Assembly (NCBI RefSeq): GCF_020103725.1
Contig: NZ_JAHXBG010000010.1
Location: forward strand, 310,001-374,000
DNA from: Hyalangium gracile
GTDB taxonomy: Bacteria > Myxococcota > Myxococcia > Myxococcales > Myxococcaceae
Direction: 5' to 3'
Length of the DNA stretch: 64,000 nt
Part shown: one piece after another, positions 60,328 to 64,000 of the stretch
How the letters are laid out: the number at the start of each line of letters is the position of its first letter
Position numbering within the stretch: position 1 is the first letter of the stretch
The notes under the pieces: model-generated
The model's input: only the letters and a program-made list of their open reading frames with translations
What the model was told of the DNA's origin: nothing
Database searches by the model: none
Translations under genes and position numbers: made by a program

Positions 60328-62304
60328 TCAGTTCCGCGTGGCGACGGTGGCAGTGAAGGACGGCGCCGACGGGAACCGGGCCGGCGCGTGCAGGGCGGCC
60401 AGCGTGGAGCCCGCCGCCAGCGAGCCTCCCACCCGGCTGTTGTTGTCCTTCAGCAGCTCCGGCTCTCCGCCGTACACGTCGGCGATGGCGCCCAGGAACC
60501 ACGTGCCCTGCGGAACACCAGCGCCACTGGAGATGGAGACCGTGGTGCACTCCCCCGCCGCGAGCGCCGGCAGGCTCACGTCTCCCAGCAGCGTGTCCGA
60601 GACCGTGACGGTTGCATCGCTCGACACGAAGAGGCCGACCCGAGCGCCCTCGCCGCTGCTCCGCGTGCCCTCGTTGCACACCTCCACCTGGCCCATGAAG
60701 GCCTGCGCGTCCCGCAGGTAGGCCGGACCGGCGACGCGCGAGACGGACAGGTCCGCCCGGTCCCCCACTCCGACGAGGCTCCCCGCCCGGAGGTTGTTGC
60801 TCTCGGACAGCTCCGCCACGGCGTTGTCGCCATCCACGTAGGCGCCCACGTACCAGGCTCCCTCCCGCACGTTGGCCAGGCCCGTCAGCTCCACGGGCGT
60901 GCACTCGCCGGCCCGCAGCTCGGACACCGGCGCGAGGCCCAGCAGGGCGTCGGCGGTGGTGATGGTCGCATCCAGCGACAGGAAGAAGGCCACGGCGGTG
61001 GCGGCGCTCCGGGCCGTGCCCTGGTTGCACACCGTCGCGGTGGCTCGCACCGACTGCGCGACCGCCACGCTGCCAGGCCCGCTCACCGAGGAGACCGCGA
61101 GGTCCGGCGCGCTGCCCGCCGGAGTCCGCTGGCCGAGCCGAACGTTGTTGCCCTCCACCAGCTCCGACACGGTGTTGGCCCGGTCCACCCACGCCGCCAG
61201 GTACCACAGCCCGCTGCCCACGCTCGCGGAGCCACGGATGCTGACCGGAGCGCACTGGCCCGGCGCCAGGGACTCGACCGGGGCGCTGCCCACCAGGATG
61301 TCCGCGGCGGAGAGCGCGGAGTCCGCCGTCAGGTACGCCTCCACCTGGGTGGACGCCGCCACGTTGCCCTGGTTGCACACCGTGGCCGTCAGCGCGATGG
61401 GCTCGGAAGAGCCGCTCGGCAGGCTGGACGGGCCGCTCACGGCGGACACGGTGAAGTCCGGCCCGTCATCCACCACCACGCGGCTGCCGAGCCGGATGTT
61501 GTTCTGCTCCTCCAGCTCCGGCACGGCGTTGGCGCGGTCCACCCACGCCGCCACGTGCCACGGGCCGCGAGGCACTCGCGCCGAAGAGGAGACCACCACC
61601 GTGGTGCACTGGCCCTCGGACAGCGGGCCCGAAGAGGCACTGCCCACCCACGTATCATCCGCGGCCACGGTGGTGTCCGCCGACAGATAGACGTCCACGT
61701 CCGCCGAAGCGGCGACAGTGCCCGGGTTGCACACCTGGACGCTCGTCTCGAAGCGAGCGGACGGAGACACGCTGGCCGGAGCGCTCACCTGCGCCACCTG
61801 GAGCTCCGCGCCGGAGCCGATGGCCATGCGCGTCCCCACGCGGGTGTTGTTCGTCTCGGACACCTCGCTCACGGCGCCGTCGGAGTCGATGACCGCGCCC
61901 AGGTACCAGAGCCCGTTGGCCACGCTCACCGGGCCCCGCGTCCGCACGTTCAGCGTGGCGCACTGCTTCGAGTGCAGCGTCCCCGTCGGCGCGCTGCCCA
62001 CCAGCGTGTCCTCGGCGGTGATGCTCGGGTCCGCCGACAGATAGAGCTTCACCTGCGAGTCGGCGCTGCCCGCGCCCTGGTTGCACGCCGCCACCGTGAC
62101 GAAGTAGCCGCTGCCGGACGTGGCGCTCGCGGGCCCCGTCACCGAGGCCACCCACAGGTCCGCCTTGCCGGAGGTGGTGATGGCACCCACCACCGAGTCC
62201 AGGAAGAGCTCCGCCGGACCCGAGCTCCCGCCCGTGCACCCGGCGGCCATCGCGCTGGCCATCAGCAGGGAGACCCACCAACCCTGTCGATGTGCTGCCC
62301 TCAT
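60328..62304 (-). CDS. Lipoprotein with five CARDB-like repeats
   Basis: A 658-residue surface lipoprotein: the signal SLLMASAMAAGC. Five tandem repeats of about 118 residues each start with a DLxVxxVxGPxS-type strand, contain CNQG/CNPG/CNEG and a QC/EC cysteine, and end with GLWYLGAVIDSDGAVSEVSE-type text plus NNxRxG. They fit the CARDB beta-sandwich, a cell-adhesion fold found in surface proteins and proteases. Each repeat holds one cysteine pair, so each may have its own disulfide. ATG 62304 has GGGAGGCAGTCC. Confidence 0.87.
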   Translation of the reverse strand: MRAAHRQGWWVSLLMASAMAAGCTGGSSGPAELFLDSVVGAITTSGKADLWVASVTGPASATSGSGYFVTVAACNQGAGSADSQVKLYLSADPSITAEDTLVGSAPTGTLHSKQCATLNVRTRGPVSVANGLWYLGAVIDSDGAVSEVSETNNTRVGTRMAIGSGAELQVAQVSAPASVSPSARFETSVQVCNPGTVAASADVDVYLSADTTVAADDTWVGSASSGPLSEGQCTTVVVSSSARVPRGPWHVAAWVDRANAVPELEEQNNIRLGSRVVVDDGPDFTVSAVSGPSSLPSGSSEPIALTATVCNQGNVAASTQVEAYLTADSALSAADILVGSAPVESLAPGQCAPVSIRGSASVGSGLWYLAAWVDRANTVSELVEGNNVRLGQRTPAGSAPDLAVSSVSGPGSVAVAQSVRATATVCNQGTARSAATAVAFFLSLDATITTADALLGLAPVSELRAGECTPVELTGLANVREGAWYVGAYVDGDNAVAELSESNNLRAGSLVGVGDRADLSVSRVAGPAYLRDAQAFMGQVEVCNEGTRSSGEGARVGLFVSSDATVTVSDTLLGDVSLPALAAGECTTVSISSGAGVPQGTWFLGAIADVYGGEPELLKDNNSRVGGSLAAGSTLAALHAPARFPSAPSFTATVATRN

Positions 62305-62498
62305 GGACTGCCTCCCAGCGCGAACACCCGGAAGTGAACAGGAATGCTTCACTAATCCGCTGAGAGAGAACTTTCAGCCATCCTTCCCAGAAAATCCAGC
62401 TTAATACGCCTTCAAAGATGAAAAGGCGAACTCTGGCAGGTCGAATTGGACTCGCACTGTCCGAAGATAGGCAGGAGGAGGCTCTTCCCGTGTGCGCT
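62305..62498. other. Intergenic region, lower GC
   Basis: About 195 bases between the CARDB gene start and the stop of the next minus-strand gene. The middle part (62320-62420) is A/T-richer, so it likely carries the CARDB promoter. No hairpin or repeat is clear. Confidence 0.35.
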
Positions 62499-64000
62499 TC
62501 AGGGCGCTGCTGAGGGCGGAGGTGCGCTGGAAGGAGAAGGAGTCGCGGTGCCAGGGGGTGGCGTCTCGGCGGGCAGCAGCGCGCCGCACGTCTGGGAGGA
62601 CAGCCACTGGTGGCCGCAGGCGAAGCGGGCCAGCGGGGCGCGGGCCTGCCAGAAGAGGGCTCCGAGGATGAGGACCACCACCAGGAGCTTCACGAGCCCT
62701 GGGATGCCCTCCTCCTGCTCCGCCTCCTCGTCGCCGCGCAAGGCGGAGACGGTGGAGCGCAGCGAGTCGGTGCGATCGATGGTGGAGCCCTTGGGCAGCC
62801 GCGGCTTCCGGGTGACGAGCGCGGCCAGGTCCGGCGTGAGCATCAGCCGATCGTTGAGCGCCCAGCCCGAGCCCTCCAGCAGCAGCGCGAGGTTGCGCCG
62901 CCGCAGCTTGAGCCACCCGAACAGCCCCGCCGGGAGCATGACGGCCGCGGCGATGGTGATGGCCGCCGAGAGGACGTCCACCAGGGTGAGCGACCTGGCC
63001 TGCGACACGATGAAGGCCAGCGACGAGCCCAGGGCGGCGAACGCGATGCCCCCCGCGGCGATGAGGCCCGCGAGCCCTCCGCCTTGCGCCGGAGCCGCGG
63101 CGGGAGCGGCCCCGGGCGCGGTGGCGGCGGCGGTCGCCGCGGCGGTGGTGCTGGCATAGCCCTTCTCGAGCTGCTCCTCGAAGGCCTTGTCCCCGGAGGA
63201 CGCGAAGGCCTCCACCTTCGAGGAGATGAAGCGGCCGATGCGCTGGAACGGCATGGTCATCGCTTCCCAGAGCGAGACGGGCTGGCGGAAGACATGGGTG
63301 ACCAGGGCGTCGTACTCCTTGCCCTCGACGTCATGGAAGATGCCGCGCTTGCCCACCTCGAGGTAGGCGCTGCGCCCGCGCGTGACGGGGACGGCCACCT
63401 CGTAGCCCGGGCCACCCTCCCTGGGCGTCACCTGCACATAGAGGATGCAGGTGGTGCCCTGGCTGGTGAGCGCGGCGTGAGCGGCGCGAGGCTGGGCCAG
63501 CACCGCCAGCGTGTACTTGCGGCCACCGAGGATGAGCGTGCCCTTCTCGAAGAGGGCGCGCTTCTTCGCGGTGTAGAGGTCCGGCATGCTGATGAAGTTG
63601 TTGGCGAACGGCAGCAGCCAGCGCTGGAAGAGGATGAGCCGCTCCAGCTCGGTGATGGCGTCCAGCTCCTCCTTGAGCGCCAGGTCCGCCTGGCTGGCGG
63701 CCTCGAGCGTGGCCAGGTCCCCATCGGCGATGGAGGGCAGCTCGGCCACCATGCCGCGCACGGGGCTGGCGTCGAACGTGGCCTGCCAGGCCAGCACGGC
63801 GTCGGCCTTGGAGGACAGCTCCTTCCAGGCCGCGTCGCTCAGCTTCTCCGCGTCTGCGGTGACGGGCGCGGCCACGTCCTTGCGGAACGCCTCCAGCACC
63901 TCGAAGGCAGGCCCTCGGTACAGCTCGGCCCAGGTGAGCCCCCCCGAGGGCTTCGGCGGGGCGATGGGGAGCACCGCCGCGGCCTTCTCCAGCGCGGCGG
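62499..64000 (-). CDS. Membrane protein with large cytoplasmic part, 5' end outside window
   Basis: At least 500 residues are visible, and the frame runs on past 64000, so the N-terminus is missing. The part seen has a conserved block near KKRALFEKGTLILGGRKYTL, similar to a large hypothetical protein family that I recall from Planctomycetes. Then come charged and Ala/Pro-rich stretches, two hydrophobic segments (AGGIAFAALGSSLAFIVS and SAAITIAAAVMLPAGLFGWL), and a further one near the C-terminus (LLVVVLILGALFWQA). The end is Pro/Ser-rich. Function unknown. Confidence 0.65.
   Translation of the reverse strand, partial: AALEKAAAVLPIAPPKPSGGLTWAELYRGPAFEVLEAFRKDVAAPVTADAEKLSDAAWKELSSKADAVLAWQATFDASPVRGMVAELPSIADGDLATLEAASQADLALKEELDAITELERLILFQRWLLPFANNFISMPDLYTAKKRALFEKGTLILGGRKYTLAVLAQPRAAHAALTSQGTTCILYVQVTPREGGPGYEVAVPVTRGRSAYLEVGKRGIFHDVEGKEYDALVTHVFRQPVSLWEAMTMPFQRIGRFISSKVEAFASSGDKAFEEQLEKGYASTTAAATAAATAPGAAPAAAPAQGGGLAGLIAAGGIAFAALGSSLAFIVSQARSLTLVDVLSAAITIAAAVMLPAGLFGWLKLRRRNLALLLEGSGWALNDRLMLTPDLAALVTRKPRLPKGSTIDRTDSLRSTVSALRGDEEAEQEEGIPGLVKLLVVVLILGALFWQARAPLARFACGHQWLSSQTCGALLPAETPPPGTATPSPSSAPPPSAAP

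Overview
The window is high-GC DNA (roughly 70 percent by eye) with dense, mostly single-gene or short-operon coding on both strands. It looks like a chromosomal segment of a myxobacterium of the Cystobacterineae type (Archangium, Cystobacter, Hyalangium or Stigmatella relatives). The basis is about fifteen secreted lipoproteins, a trypsin-like protease ending in a MYXO-CTERM-like tail, a kinase fused to WD40 repeats, a hybrid sensor kinase, and low-complexity basic proteins. No rRNA, tRNA, CRISPR array, transposase or phage gene was recognised.

Layout. 1-9.4 kb: a bipolar acidic/basic histone H1-like protein, an NmrA-type oxidoreductase, a methyltransferase, small membrane and PRC-barrel proteins, an ornithine cyclodeaminase-like enzyme and a large GAF-PAS histidine kinase. 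9.4-17.8 kb: a secreted M20 dipeptidase, MsrA, lipoproteins, a Mpo1-like protein, a cupin and a thioredoxin-like protein. 17.8-24.6 kb: a MocR regulator divergent from a DUF2917-EamA fusion transporter with a strong inverted repeat between them, a heptad-repeat coiled-coil protein, a coupled DUF819 / dipeptide epimerase pair, and a GTPase. 24.6-35.6 kb: an M20 lipoprotein, a C39-like lipoprotein, methionine aminopeptidase with a SEC-C motif, a DksA-type zinc finger, a START protein, a HAD 5'-nucleotidase, DUF2267, DUF1361, an AlkX/YcaQ glycosylase, and two small highly basic proteins.

35.5-38.6 kb is a minus-strand operon of a cysteine-rich lipoprotein, an NTF2-like lipoprotein, a membrane coiled-coil protein and a trypsin-like protease. 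38.9-41.4 kb is an accessory island with visibly lower GC: a truncated-looking carrier lipoprotein with a repeat-containing partner, facing a JAMM-like lipoprotein pair and the remnant of a paralogue. It is the best candidate here for a poorly described (possibly kin-recognition or immunity) system. 41.5-54.3 kb: CheR-like methyltransferase, GT39 membrane glycosyltransferase, R3H/AAA ATPase, CAP lipoprotein, a translationally coupled DUF3160-CapA pair, and the kinase-WD40 protein. 54.3-64 kb: a STAS-like protein, an FKBP lipoprotein, a GlsB-like membrane protein, a nucleotidyltransferase with a small partner (toxin-antitoxin-like), a divergent M1 aminopeptidase, a five-repeat CARDB lipoprotein, and a membrane protein cut by the window end.

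Most start codons were moved from the longest frame to an ATG or GTG with a clear GGAGG-type ribosome binding site; this is stated per gene. Family names come from recognised motifs, not from searches.
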